Source: Flagellimonas hymeniacidonis
GTDB taxonomy: Bacteria; Bacteroidota; Bacteroidia; Flavobacteriales; Flavobacteriaceae
Direction of reading: 5' to 3'
Assembly: GCF_008040165.1 (NCBI RefSeq)
Contig: NZ_VRUR01000001.1
Coordinates: forward strand, 1,135,349-1,199,348
DNA: 64,000 nt
Made by a program: the position numbers and the translations under genes. The notes beneath the pieces were generated by a model. The model worked only from the letters and a program-made list of their open reading frames with translations, searched no databases and was not told where the DNA came from. This document shows, in pieces, positions 15,856-22,336 of this stretch; within the stretch, counting starts at the first letter, position 1; the number at the start of each line of letters is the position of its first letter.

Positions 15856-16371
15856 TTATTTATTCAAATCTTTATACATAATATAAGTATCCACGAATCC
15901 TAATTGAGAGTGTCTAAATCCTTTTGGTGTTGTTCCAATTATTTCAAATCCGTATTTTTTCCATAATCCTACAGCTCCTTTATTAGTACTTACCACGATA
16001 TTGAATTGAATTCCTTCAAAGCTATTTTCCTTTGCTATTTTAAGGGAGTGTTCACAAAGTTTTTTCCCAATCCCTCTTCCTTGTGTGTTGGGATTTACCA
16101 TATAACTGCAATTTGCAATATGGTTTCCTAAATCAATTTGATTGGGCTTAATGATATATGTTCCGAGTATTTGTCCATTTTCTTCTATCACATAGGTTTC
16201 CATATAATCTGCGAACCAATGCTTTTTCAAGTCCTTTTTCGGTGTATTCGGATTGAATACATAAGTATCTCCTGTTTCAATAACTTTTGAGAATATTTCC
16301 CAAACTTTATCAATATCAGTTTCTGTTGCTTTTCTAATATTCAATCTTTGGCTGTTTGCTTCTTCATCCAT
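15856..16371 (-). CDS. GNAT N-acetyltransferase
   Basis: Acetyl-CoA-dependent acetyltransferase of 171 residues. The GNAT core is clear: 'IRKATETDIDKVWEIFSKVI', 'GDTYVFNPNTPKKDLKKHW', 'GTYIIKPNQIDLGNHIANCS', then motif A 'MVNPNTQGRGIGKKLCEHSL' (Q/R-G-x-G-x-G/K pattern for the pyrophosphate) and 'GAVGLWKKYGFEIIGTTPKG'. The late 'GFVDTYIMYKDL' resembles phosphinothricin/amino-acid acetyltransferase relatives, but the substrate is unknown. Its first 31 bases overlap the end of the nitrilase gene, so the two share a promoter and, in the cassette view, form one two-gene cassette. Confidence 0.9.
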   Translation of the reverse strand: MDEEANSQRLNIRKATETDIDKVWEIFSKVIETGDTYVFNPNTPKKDLKKHWFADYMETYVIEENGQILGTYIIKPNQIDLGNHIANCSYMVNPNTQGRGIGKKLCEHSLKIAKENSFEGIQFNIVVSTNKGAVGLWKKYGFEIIGTTPKGFRHSQLGFVDTYIMYKDLNK

Positions 16372-17291
16372 ACTGGCGTTGTGTCCGATTTATGATTTTC
16401 GCCAATTATGTCCTTGTACAGTTCGGGTCTACGAGCATTTTTATATCTCCAACCACCAGAGAGCTTAATTTTTTCTTTCGTGATTTTTGAAATCGTAATT
16501 TCGTCTTCAAAGGATTTTATTTCAGATAAGACTTCTCCGTAGGGGTCGATTATCATCGAATTTCCATTTTTTAGATGTTCGCCATCATAGCCAATCGGGT
16601 TCGTAAAAACATAATAAACGCCATTGTCGTAAGCCCTTGCAGGTAGCCAACGCATCAACCAACGCCTACCTTTTGGTCCATCAAATTCCATCCGTAATGA
16701 AACAGGGTCGTTTTCACGATTCTGCCAATGTTTGTCAGCTACGTAATCCCGATGCGGCATTGCGGATGGCGTACAACCTGTAACATGGGGTGCAAAGATT
16801 ATTTGCGCCCCTAAAAGGCTCGTTGCCCGCACGTTTTCTATCACGTTGTTGTCATAGCAAATCAAAATTCCGCATTTCCAACCGAGTAGGTCAAATACGC
16901 AATACTCGTTACCAGCAGACATATGTTTATTGATAAATGGATGTATCTTCCGATACTTTGCGACGACACCTTCCGCAGTAACACAGATATAAGTATTGTA
17001 TATTTTGCCTTCTGATTTTTCCACTAAACCCGCCAAAATGGGAATATCTAGTTCTTTGGAAATTCCGATTAATTCCTGCGTACTTTTTCCGTTTGGAACT
17101 TCTTCAGCCAACTCCGTTATTTGTTCTAAGCTTAAATCCTTTGTAAAAGTGTAGGCGGTAATAGACATTTCGTGAAAACTGATCAAGTCTGCTCCACTAG
17201 ATTTTGCTTTTTCTGCAAGCTTTCGGATTATCGATAAATTATATTTTTTATCACCGTCTTTCGGCTGAAATTGAGCTACTGATACGTTCAT
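16341..17291 (-). CDS. Nitrilase/carbon-nitrogen hydrolase family protein
   Basis: Cytoplasmic hydrolase of 316 residues in the C-N hydrolase superfamily (nitriles, amides, N-carbamoyl compounds). The Glu-Lys-Cys triad is visible: Glu in 'LISFHEMSITAYTF', Lys in 'VVAKYRKIHPFINKHM', Cys in 'GWKCGILICYDNNVIENVRA'. The C-terminal part has 'LMRWLPARAYDNGVYYVFTN' and 'GNSMIIDPYGEVLSEI', typical of the fold. Its 3' end overlaps the following GNAT gene by 31 bp. It lies between palindromes at 17323 and, after the GNAT gene, 15711. Reaction specificity cannot be decided; aliphatic nitrilase or amidase is plausible. Confidence 0.9.
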   Translation of the reverse strand: MNVSVAQFQPKDGDKKYNLSIIRKLAEKAKSSGADLISFHEMSITAYTFTKDLSLEQITELAEEVPNGKSTQELIGISKELDIPILAGLVEKSEGKIYNTYICVTAEGVVAKYRKIHPFINKHMSAGNEYCVFDLLGWKCGILICYDNNVIENVRATSLLGAQIIFAPHVTGCTPSAMPHRDYVADKHWQNRENDPVSLRMEFDGPKGRRWLMRWLPARAYDNGVYYVFTNPIGYDGEHLKNGNSMIIDPYGEVLSEIKSFEDEITISKITKEKIKLSGGWRYKNARRPELYKDIIGENHKSDTTPVWMKKQTAKD

Positions 17292-17322
17292 GTTTTGATT
17301 AATGTTGAATTATTTGATTGCT

Positions 17323-17524
17323 TGTGCACAACGGTTGGGCTAAGCGTAGTGCGGGGGCAAGGAAACTTTTCGTTTCTGTCTTAGCACGAAGCTAAAGCTT
17401 TTGGTTTTGCTTTTTCTTTTTTTGTCCAAAGCTAAATCCATAAGATTTAGCGACTTTATAAATATACACAGACCTTGGCTTTAAGCCCTAAAGTCCGCAT
17501 TACGTTTAGGCTTTGTTGTGTGCA
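17323..17524 (-). repeat. Long attC-like palindrome with three inner hairpins
   Basis: In gene direction the left arm GCACACAACAAAGCCTAAAC followed by GTAATGCGG pairs with the reverse complement of the right arm (TGCACAACGGTTGGGCTAAG followed by CGTAGTGCGG). Extra bases lie in the right arm only. The loop contains GCTAAATC/GGATTTAGC and GAAAC/GTTTC hairpins. Right end CCGTTGTGC. Confidence 0.6.
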
Positions 17525-17541
17525 GTTTTATTGTGTTCTGC

Positions 17542-17973
17542 TTACCCGTCAATTGATACTCCGACCTGCTTATTATTCTCAAAATGAACATTGAAAAAGT
17601 AGTTTTGACCTTCTTTTTCCTGAAACGCCATTTCAAATCCCTCATCACGTACAGATATTCCTTTTAGTTCAAAATGTTTTTCAATTGATATGAATTCCAT
17701 TTCAGCATTGTCAAATTGCTCTTTAAGTGCTTTTTTCGATTCAGCTTTTATTTCTTGTTCATTATTTAACGCATTCAAAAGAATTTGTTTTTGCGTTCCA
17801 GATATTCCGTCCTTGTTTCCAGCAATTAAAATCTCAATATTTGAGTCCAAAAATTTTCGATTTATTTGCCAACCAACATCATTACCCCTTATGCTAAAAC
17901 TCTCGATTTCCCCAAAATCCGAATCCGTTGTTTTGAGTTTTTTACTCCCAAATAAATTTCCAAATATTCCCAT
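17542..17973 (-). CDS. Hypothetical protein, cassette-borne
   Basis: Soluble protein of 143 residues that I do not assign to a family. It starts MGIFGNLFGSKKLKTTDSDF, a pattern common in small Bacteroidota proteins of immunity or stress type. A Gly-Asn-Asp turn 'IRGNDVGWQINRKFLDSNIE' is followed by 'EILIAGNKDGISGTQKQILL', a long helix (residues about 65-95, NNEQEIKAESKKALKEQF), and C-terminal strands 'GFEMAFQEKEGQNYFFNVHF'. No signal peptide or membrane segment. It is flanked by attC-like palindromes at 18004 (5' side) and 17323 (3' side), so it is a single-gene cassette. Confidence 0.7.
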   Translation of the reverse strand: MGIFGNLFGSKKLKTTDSDFGEIESFSIRGNDVGWQINRKFLDSNIEILIAGNKDGISGTQKQILLNALNNEQEIKAESKKALKEQFDNAEMEFISIEKHFELKGISVRDEGFEMAFQEKEGQNYFFNVHFENNKQVGVSIDG

Positions 17974-18003
17974 TAAGTTAGTTTTTGGTTAGAATTTTTA
18001 AAT

Positions 18004-18143
18004 TGCACACAACGGTCTTGTATAACCGTCAGTTACGGGTTTATATGCGTTAATTTTCGGTTTGGCACAGGCTTTAGCAATTCCGAGTGGATTCGGACGT
18101 AGTCGAATCCGCCGTAATTGCGGTTATACATTGTTGTGGTGTC
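18004..18143 (-). repeat. attC-like palindrome
   Basis: In gene direction CACAACAATGTATAACCGCA and then ATTACGG pair with the reverse complement of the right arm (CACAACGGTCTTGTATAACC, GTCAGTTACGG). The right arm has extra GTC/T bases. An inner hairpin GGATTCG/CGAATCC lies in the loop. Right end CCGTTGTGTG. Confidence 0.6.
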
Positions 18144-18147
18144 GTAC

Positions 18148-18798
18148 TTATTTTTCATTCTCAATTAATTCAATTCCCACAGGTTCCTTTGGTGGCGGTG
18201 GTGGTGGCGGAATATCCATTTTCTCATTCAGCCATATTTTTAAAACCACGCTGTCAGTCAGTTTTTCATATTCGTTTACAACTTTATACAACGTTTTTGG
18301 GAATAATGAAATCTTTTCATCATCATAGGATAAAAATATCAATAGCTTTTCCGGATTTCGACTCCAAGATGGTATTTTACCATTGTTATTAAAGTCTTTT
18401 TTTAAAACTGAAGCCAAGCTATCTAAAGGATAATAAAACCTATCAGCTTTACTAATTGTATCGTTATGTATTTGAATTGTGTTTCTCTGCTTTATTAAAA
18501 TGCATCCAAAATTATCCCAACAAGGATTTCTCAAATAAACTCTTTTTATAATACTGTCATTCTCAAAAGTTATTTTTGGAATACTATCATTACAAGCGAT
18601 TTCTTCAGTTCTTTCGAGTAAACTTTTCCATTCCGTATATTCAGTCAGTTTTAATTCCACCGCAACACTTTCACTTTCGTTTTGAAAAAGACCAAAATTC
18701 TGTTCAACAATTTTTTTCGGTTTCTGCTCCGTAGTATGACATCCGAAGATTACTGAAGTCAGAATTATAAAAGACAATATTTTAAAGTCAGTTCTCAT
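18148..18798 (-). CDS. Hypothetical lipoprotein with polyproline tail
   Basis: Lipoprotein of 216 residues, starting at ATG 18798 (MRTDFKILSFIILTSVIFGC, lipobox VIFGC). A longer open frame reaches 18966 but runs through the palindromic spacer and is not credible. The mature part has a possible disulfide pair (IACNDSIPKIT and NPCWDNFGC), a 'DSLASVLKKDFNNNGKIPSW' segment and strands 'KLLIFLSYDDEKISLFPKTL', 'DSVVLKIWLNEKMD', then seven prolines before the end. The pattern resembles a small TonB/biopolymer-transport-like accessory protein, but I cannot confirm this and make no functional call. It is flanked by palindromes at 18811 and 18004. Confidence 0.7.
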   Translation of the reverse strand: MRTDFKILSFIILTSVIFGCHTTEQKPKKIVEQNFGLFQNESESVAVELKLTEYTEWKSLLERTEEIACNDSIPKITFENDSIIKRVYLRNPCWDNFGCILIKQRNTIQIHNDTISKADRFYYPLDSLASVLKKDFNNNGKIPSWSRNPEKLLIFLSYDDEKISLFPKTLYKVVNEYEKLTDSVVLKIWLNEKMDIPPPPPPPKEPVGIELIENEK

Positions 18799-18810
18799 TT
18801 TTTTTGTATG

Positions 18811-19012
18811 CACCACAACGGTTCGGCTAAGCGTAGTGCTGAGGCAAGGAAACTTTTCGTTTCCGTCTGGTCTGCGAGCCAGAGCTTTTTGTTTTGTAAT
18901 TATCTTTTCTTTTTTAATTGCCAAATCCAAAAGATTTGGCGGACTTAGTAAACAAACCCAAACCACTAAATTTAGCGCTTTATGCCCTATTTGCTATAGG
19001 TGTTGTTAGGCT
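18811..19012 (-). repeat. Long attC-like palindrome
   Basis: About 200 bp, closely related to the site at 17323: shared GAAACGAAAAGTTTCCTTGC hairpin and shared CACTACGCTTAGCC right arm. In gene direction it starts GCCTAACAACACCTATAGC (a canonical RYYYAAC box, GCCTAAC, is present) and ends GAACCGTTGTGG. Confidence 0.6.
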
Positions 19013-19019
19013 TAGTTAT

Positions 19020-19496
19020 TTATTCCAGTTCCAGTAACAATTTAGGACCATCGTAAAATCCTTCTCTGTCGGCTTGAATCATTCCAGAAAAGTTTTTTTC
19101 AAAGAACTGCATAAGTTCTCCATTTGCGTCATAACCTTTGTCCACTATATCATTTGTTGGCAATTGAACACAAATTATATATTCGGTCTTTTTTAAGTGT
19201 TCAGCCACCTTTTTCTTTTTAAGTTCATAGAAACGTGGTTTACCGACAAACTCCAAAAACTCTTCTAATTCCTCTTCCGCAAGTCCGTCAGAATTTTCAA
19301 GTCCATTTAGTTCAACTAAAAGCGGCAATCTATTTTTATCATAAATTAATTCAAAATGATTCCAGTTTTCAGTTAGTAACTCCGCTCCATTTAGATTAGA
19401 ACTTACACTTATTCCATTTGCGATTACAAAGTCCAAAATACTTTGAACCGTCGGTTTATTTTTGGTTGCACAAAATACTCTTGTGAAGTAACCCAT
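19020..19496 (-). CDS. Hypothetical protein, cassette-borne
   Basis: Soluble protein of 158 residues without signal peptide or membrane segment. It begins MGYFTRVFCATKNKPTVQSI, followed by 'VIANGISVSSNLNGAELLTE', 'HFELIYDKNRLPLLVELNGL', an acidic stretch (DGLAEEELEEFLEFVGKPRF) and ends 'QADREGFYDGPKLLLELE'. It resembles uncharacterised proteins found singly in Bacteroidota and proteobacterial cassettes, but I cannot name a family with certainty. The start is the ATG at 19496, directly after the palindrome at 19514, and its stop is 8 bp before the next palindrome. Such tight packing between sites is typical of integron cassettes. Confidence 0.7.
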   Translation of the reverse strand: MGYFTRVFCATKNKPTVQSILDFVIANGISVSSNLNGAELLTENWNHFELIYDKNRLPLLVELNGLENSDGLAEEELEEFLEFVGKPRFYELKKKKVAEHLKKTEYIICVQLPTNDIVDKGYDANGELMQFFEKNFSGMIQADREGFYDGPKLLLELE

Positions 19497-19513
19497 ATGT
19501 TGATTTTAATTAA

Positions 19514-19647
19514 GCCTAACGGTTAGTGTATGGCTTCGTTGCGGAAAATGTCCAACGGACTTTTCCGCCGTAGCCCTAAGTTAGCTAATCAGACTGGAAT
19601 TTCCTTATGGAAATTCCGACCGCAATGAGCTATACACAATGTTACCT
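19514..19647 (-). repeat. Best-formed attC-like site
   Basis: In gene direction GGTAACATTGTGTATAGCTC then ATTGCGG pairs with the reverse complement of the right arm (CCTAACGGTTAGTGTATGGC, TTCGTTGCGG), with one-sided extra bases. Loop hairpin GGAATTTCC/GGAAATTCC. Right end GTTAGGC is a perfect GTTRRRY core. The TAA stop of the upstream cassette gene lies inside the left AAC box. Confidence 0.65.
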
Positions 19648-20160
19648 GCTGGCTTTTTTTAGTTTTCCGTCCCGTCTCCTTCTTAATACAGCAATTTCAT
19701 TTGCTAAGTCTATTCTTTGTTCTTTCCAGAATTGGGCATAGAGTTCTTCCTCTGTCATTTGTTTTGTAGACTCAATTATTCCGTTTTCAGATTTTGATGG
19801 TGGGGCAACAGGTTTGTCAAAAGCTCTACTTAACCCACAAATATTCATTTTCAAAAATCCGTTTTCCATTCCTCCATAAACTAGCCAAGTTCCTTTTCCT
19901 TCAACATAAGGTTGGCAAGATTTCCAATTTTTTCCGATATAAATATTTTCTTGTAAGTCTCCTCCGTCCAATGATTCCACAACTTTTATTTTATAAGTCA
20001 GGTCATTATTAACTTCGATAATTTCTCCAATGAAAATACATTCCGAATTCTCTATTTCTTGTTTTTGGAGGTCCTCTAAATTTTTAAATCCACAATCGCA
20101 AGCAATTCCGATTTGCACGAAAAAGAATGATAAGATAAATGTCCAGATTAAGTTCTTCAT
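19642..20160 (-). CDS. NTR/TIMP-like domain exported protein
   Basis: Exported protein of 172 residues. The ATG at 20160 opens a signal peptide (MKNLIWTFILSFFFVQIGIA) cut before CDCG. The mature N-terminus 'CDCGFKNLEDLQKQEIENSE' followed by 'CIFIGEIIEV' matches the netrin/TIMP-like pattern of bacterial 'C.C.....e....a..vF.G.v' proteins. Further strands are 'TYKIKVVESLDGGDLQENIY' and 'GKGTWLVYGGMENGFLKMNI', and a Cys (NICGLSRAF) could pair with the N-terminal cysteines. The tail is charged (LRRRRDGKLKKASR). The TAA stop overlaps the attC-like site at 19514. A longer N-terminal frame reaching 20214 runs through the degenerate palindrome and is rejected. Confidence 0.75.
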   Translation of the reverse strand: MKNLIWTFILSFFFVQIGIACDCGFKNLEDLQKQEIENSECIFIGEIIEVNNDLTYKIKVVESLDGGDLQENIYIGKNWKSCQPYVEGKGTWLVYGGMENGFLKMNICGLSRAFDKPVAPPSKSENGIIESTKQMTEEELYAQFWKEQRIDLANEIAVLRRRRDGKLKKASR

Positions 20161-20175
20161 TTCGTTTTGTTGAGC

Positions 20176-20312
20176 TTGCAGGTAAAGGTCTCGGCTATGA
20201 TTTCGGCTTGGCAAATCCGTTAGGATTTTCCAAGTTCGGAATCCAGCCGTTTTTTAAAGTTAAGGTTTTTGGTTTGTCCAATGGAAAGCTGAATTATAGC
20301 CCTTGTTGTAGT
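20176..20312 (-). repeat. Degenerate attC-like palindrome
   Basis: In gene direction the left arm ACAACAAGGGCTATAATTCA aligns with the reverse complement of the right arm (AAAGGTCTCGGCTATGATTT). An inner hairpin GGAAAATCC/GGATTT is retained. The right-hand CCGTT core has changed to CCTTT, so this site is probably inactive. Confidence 0.45.
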
Positions 20313-20318
20313 GCGTTT

Positions 20319-20789
20319 TTAGTCCACCTCAAAGTGAGAGACATTTGTTGTTACAATCCGCCATTCGCTTTTGACTTTTATCAATCCGTATCCGACACTT
20401 CCACGCACTTTTATGGTGTCTCCTTTGTTATTGATCCGTTGATTATAGTATTCCGTTATGTAGGATGCCGAGTTATTTGAAAGTAAATTGATATGCTCGT
20501 TTGACAGATTCCACACCAAAATTTCTTGAGTGTCTCCTATAAAATTTTTCCAGATATCATTAACGGTTTGATAATTTCCCCAATATTGGCCATCACCGAA
20601 TAAAATATGGTCATCAACATCAAGATAATGCGTCATGAGTTTAGTGTGATTAAGATTTTTCAAATCTTTGATATGACGATGGTACATTTCTGAAATTTCC
20701 TTTTTTAGATGAACTGTAGAGGACTCGGCGCTTTGTTCTTTACAACCAATTAAAAGGAGAGTTCCTAAAAGAAGAAAAATTGGTCTCAT
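20319..20789 (-). CDS. NTF2-like (SnoaL/DUF4440) lipoprotein, first cassette gene
   Basis: Lipoprotein of 156 residues starting at ATG 20789 (MRPIFLLLGTLLLIGC, lipobox LLIGC). The mature part is NTF2-like: 'VHLKKEISEMYHRHIKDLKN', 'THYLDVDDHILFGDGQYWGN', 'VNDIWKNFIGDTQEILVWNL', then strands 'NSASYITEYYNQRINNKGDT' and 'VGYGLIKVKSEWRIVTTNVS'. It is the fourth NTF2-like protein in the array and the one nearest to the integrase relic, the position of the most recently acquired cassette in a working integron. Its 5' flank carries CTAACGTTGTAGTGC, similar to the right ends of the other sites. Function unknown. Confidence 0.8.
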   Translation of the reverse strand: MRPIFLLLGTLLLIGCKEQSAESSTVHLKKEISEMYHRHIKDLKNLNHTKLMTHYLDVDDHILFGDGQYWGNYQTVNDIWKNFIGDTQEILVWNLSNEHINLLSNNSASYITEYYNQRINNKGDTIKVRGSVGYGLIKVKSEWRIVTTNVSHFEVD

Positions 20790-20812
20790 GAGTCTTTGAT
20801 TAAATTGAAAAT

Positions 20813-20862
20813 GCACTACAACGTTAGGATATATAAACCTACCCTAAAAGGTAATAATATCC
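20813..20862 (-). other. attI-like region at the array head
   Basis: On the minus strand CTAACGTTGTAGTGC resembles the right ends of the cassette sites but has no matching left arm. Directly upstream is an imperfect inverted repeat GGATATTATTACC/GGTTTATATATCC (20827-20862). The position between the integrase relic and the first cassette fits attI. Confidence 0.4.
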
Positions 20863-20956
20863 AAAGTAAAATAGTGGTTATCCAATACTTTTTCCTTGAG
20901 GTAATGATAACGCACCAAAATATGGTTATTTTACACCTACCTAAAATCTTATCCTA

Positions 20957-21121
20957 ATGGAATACCTACTCAGATTAAAAACCATATTGGAACTTAAACG
21001 GTATAGCAGTAATACCATTAAAACCTATTTAGGGCTTTTAAAGGCATTTATTGGTGAATATCTATTAAGCGACAAACAACTGGTGGAAGCAAGAGAAAAA
21101 CAATCCACTCGGCATCAATAA
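20957..21121 (+). pseudogene. Tyrosine recombinase (integrase) N-terminal remnant
   Basis: A 54-codon frame on the plus strand, opposite to the cassette genes. It encodes MEYLLRLKTILELKRYSSNT followed by IKTYLGLLKAFIGEYLLSDK, the N-terminal SAM-like core-binding domain of XerC/IntI-type tyrosine recombinases (pattern 'L..l..kryS.nTi.tY...l..F'). The reading frame stops after 'EAREKQSTRHQ', and no R-H-R-Y catalytic domain follows: the next 16 bp lead straight into the 3' end of a hydrolase gene on the other strand. So about 80 per cent of the enzyme is missing. Its divergent placement at the head of the array suggests a dead integron integrase. Alternatively it is a degraded unrelated XerC-like gene. 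Confidence 0.6.
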
Positions 21122-21137
21122 TCATACGAAAGAAACA

Positions 21138-22334
21138 CTACTCTTTTTTAGGATAAATGATATCCAGAAACTGATCTATAAGCTTCACTTGGTCCTTATT
21201 ATTGGAATAGAGTAGACTATTTTTTCTGGAATAAGCTCGAGCAAAAAGGTCAAACTTTATTCTATAAACCATCTTATTAATTTCTTTATCCTGTTTTTCC
21301 GCTAGCGCATTAACTTTTCTCAATTCATTTTCCCACCAAGAAAAGTTCGTTTTTTCAGGATTTTCAAAGTCTGAAGACATTTGTGCGATCAATTTGCTTG
21401 AAAGTTTTTTTTCCAGTTTAAGCGCGTTGGTCAAAGAGGCAGTTTGTTTTTTAAAGGGCTTGGAAGCCTTAAGTTGCTGTAACTGCTTTGCCAGACTATC
21501 AGTTTCATAAAAACCAGCATAGGATTTGATAAGCCGTTCATATTCTTCCGCAGCAAATAAGAAGTCCAGGCTGTCTTTGAATTTTTGAATCTGATTGTAT
21601 TCGGATTGATATTGCTCGAGAATGGCTTCGTCTTTAGCCAGACCGTTCTTTTTTAGTTTCTGAAGATGCAACCAATCAAAGGCCCGTAAAACCTGTTTTT
21701 TCGGTGGCCAACTGTGATTGCCATCATAAGTGATAAGTGTGCTATTGAATTTTATGAGTTTTAAATAACCCTTATTTTCCAACATTTCTTTGTAGTTCAT
21801 GTCTTTAGTGCCACAAAGACCAACATAGGCGTAATGTTGTGCGGCCGGCATTTGTTCCTGCAAATAAGAGAACCCTGCTCCACAGCCTACTACCCCGGCA
21901 AATTTGTTGGTTAAAGAAGCTATGGCACTTGCCAATCTAGATCCACCTGAAAATCCGGATAGATACATTTCATCTTCTTTAATAATAAACTGTGAAAAAA
22001 TATGATTGAAAAGATTGTTGGCAATATCAAAATTGCGTTCATAAGGGCCATTTCTAGAATCATTGGAACATACTAAAATATGGCCATACTTTTCAGAAGC
22101 ACTTATAAAAGGTTGAATGCCAATAGACCCCCTTGCGGCTGGCTCAAAGATAAAAATGATAGAGCTAAGCGTATTTTCCTGATACGATTTTGGAAGGTAA
22201 AGAGCAAAGGTTTCGTTGTTGGTTCCCGATACGGTTAAAGAATCGTGCACAATACCTTTTTCTAAGGTTTCTTGTGCAGGCACAAAAAATATAACACCAC
22301 AAAAAAAAGCAAAACTCAAAAGGAGAGAACGCAT
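21138..22334 (-). CDS. Secreted alpha/beta-hydrolase (esterase-like)
   Basis: Exported protein of 398 residues with a signal peptide (MRSLLLSFAFFCGVIFFVPA, cut before QET). The hydrolase domain (about 25-220) has 'NNETFALYLPKSYQENTLSS', the oxyanion-region 'IFIFEPAARG', and a nucleophile elbow 'MYLSGFSGGSRLASAIASL' (G-x-S-x-G). The catalytic His is likely the one in 'LITYDGNHSWPPKKQVLRAF'. A helical C-terminal region (about 230-398) rich in Lys and Glu follows, possibly for protein interaction. It sits 2 bp after the S41 protease stop on the same strand, so it is probably co-expressed with it. Substrate unknown; dienelactone-hydrolase-like or feruloyl-esterase-like family. Confidence 0.8.
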   Translation of the reverse strand: MRSLLLSFAFFCGVIFFVPAQETLEKGIVHDSLTVSGTNNETFALYLPKSYQENTLSSIIFIFEPAARGSIGIQPFISASEKYGHILVCSNDSRNGPYERNFDIANNLFNHIFSQFIIKEDEMYLSGFSGGSRLASAIASLTNKFAGVVGCGAGFSYLQEQMPAAQHYAYVGLCGTKDMNYKEMLENKGYLKLIKFNSTLITYDGNHSWPPKKQVLRAFDWLHLQKLKKNGLAKDEAILEQYQSEYNQIQKFKDSLDFLFAAEEYERLIKSYAGFYETDSLAKQLQQLKASKPFKKQTASLTNALKLEKKLSSKLIAQMSSDFENPEKTNFSWWENELRKVNALAEKQDKEINKMVYRIKFDLFARAYSRKNSLLYSNNKDQVKLIDQFLDIIYPKKE

Positions 22335-22336
22335 GG

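Larger units (their letters stand above)
13276..21121 (-). mobile_element. Degraded integron-like cassette array
   Basis: Small unrelated genes, all on the minus strand, each followed by a long imperfect palindrome (clear sites at 15168, 15711, 17323, 18004, 18811, 19514; degenerate ones at 13755, 14577, 20176). At the 5' end of the array a tyrosine-recombinase fragment lies on the opposite strand, with an AACGTT-containing attI-like stretch between it and the first gene. This is the layout of an integron: diverging integrase, attI, then cassettes each with an attC site. The palindrome arms align with a few extra unpaired bases in one arm, as in attC. The outer boxes (AAC ... GTTRKGN) differ from the classical RYYYAAC ... 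GTTRRRY, and no complete integrase is present. An alternative is a family of palindromic mobile elements inserting between genes. Confidence 0.6.

Noticed and set aside
18799..18966. N-terminal extension of the polyproline lipoprotein
   Set aside because: The extension is encoded by the palindromic spacer; the ATG at 18798 gives a proper lipoprotein signal.
20161..20214. N-terminal extension of the NTR-like protein
   Set aside because: It runs through the degenerate attC-like site; the ATG at 20160 gives a proper signal peptide.
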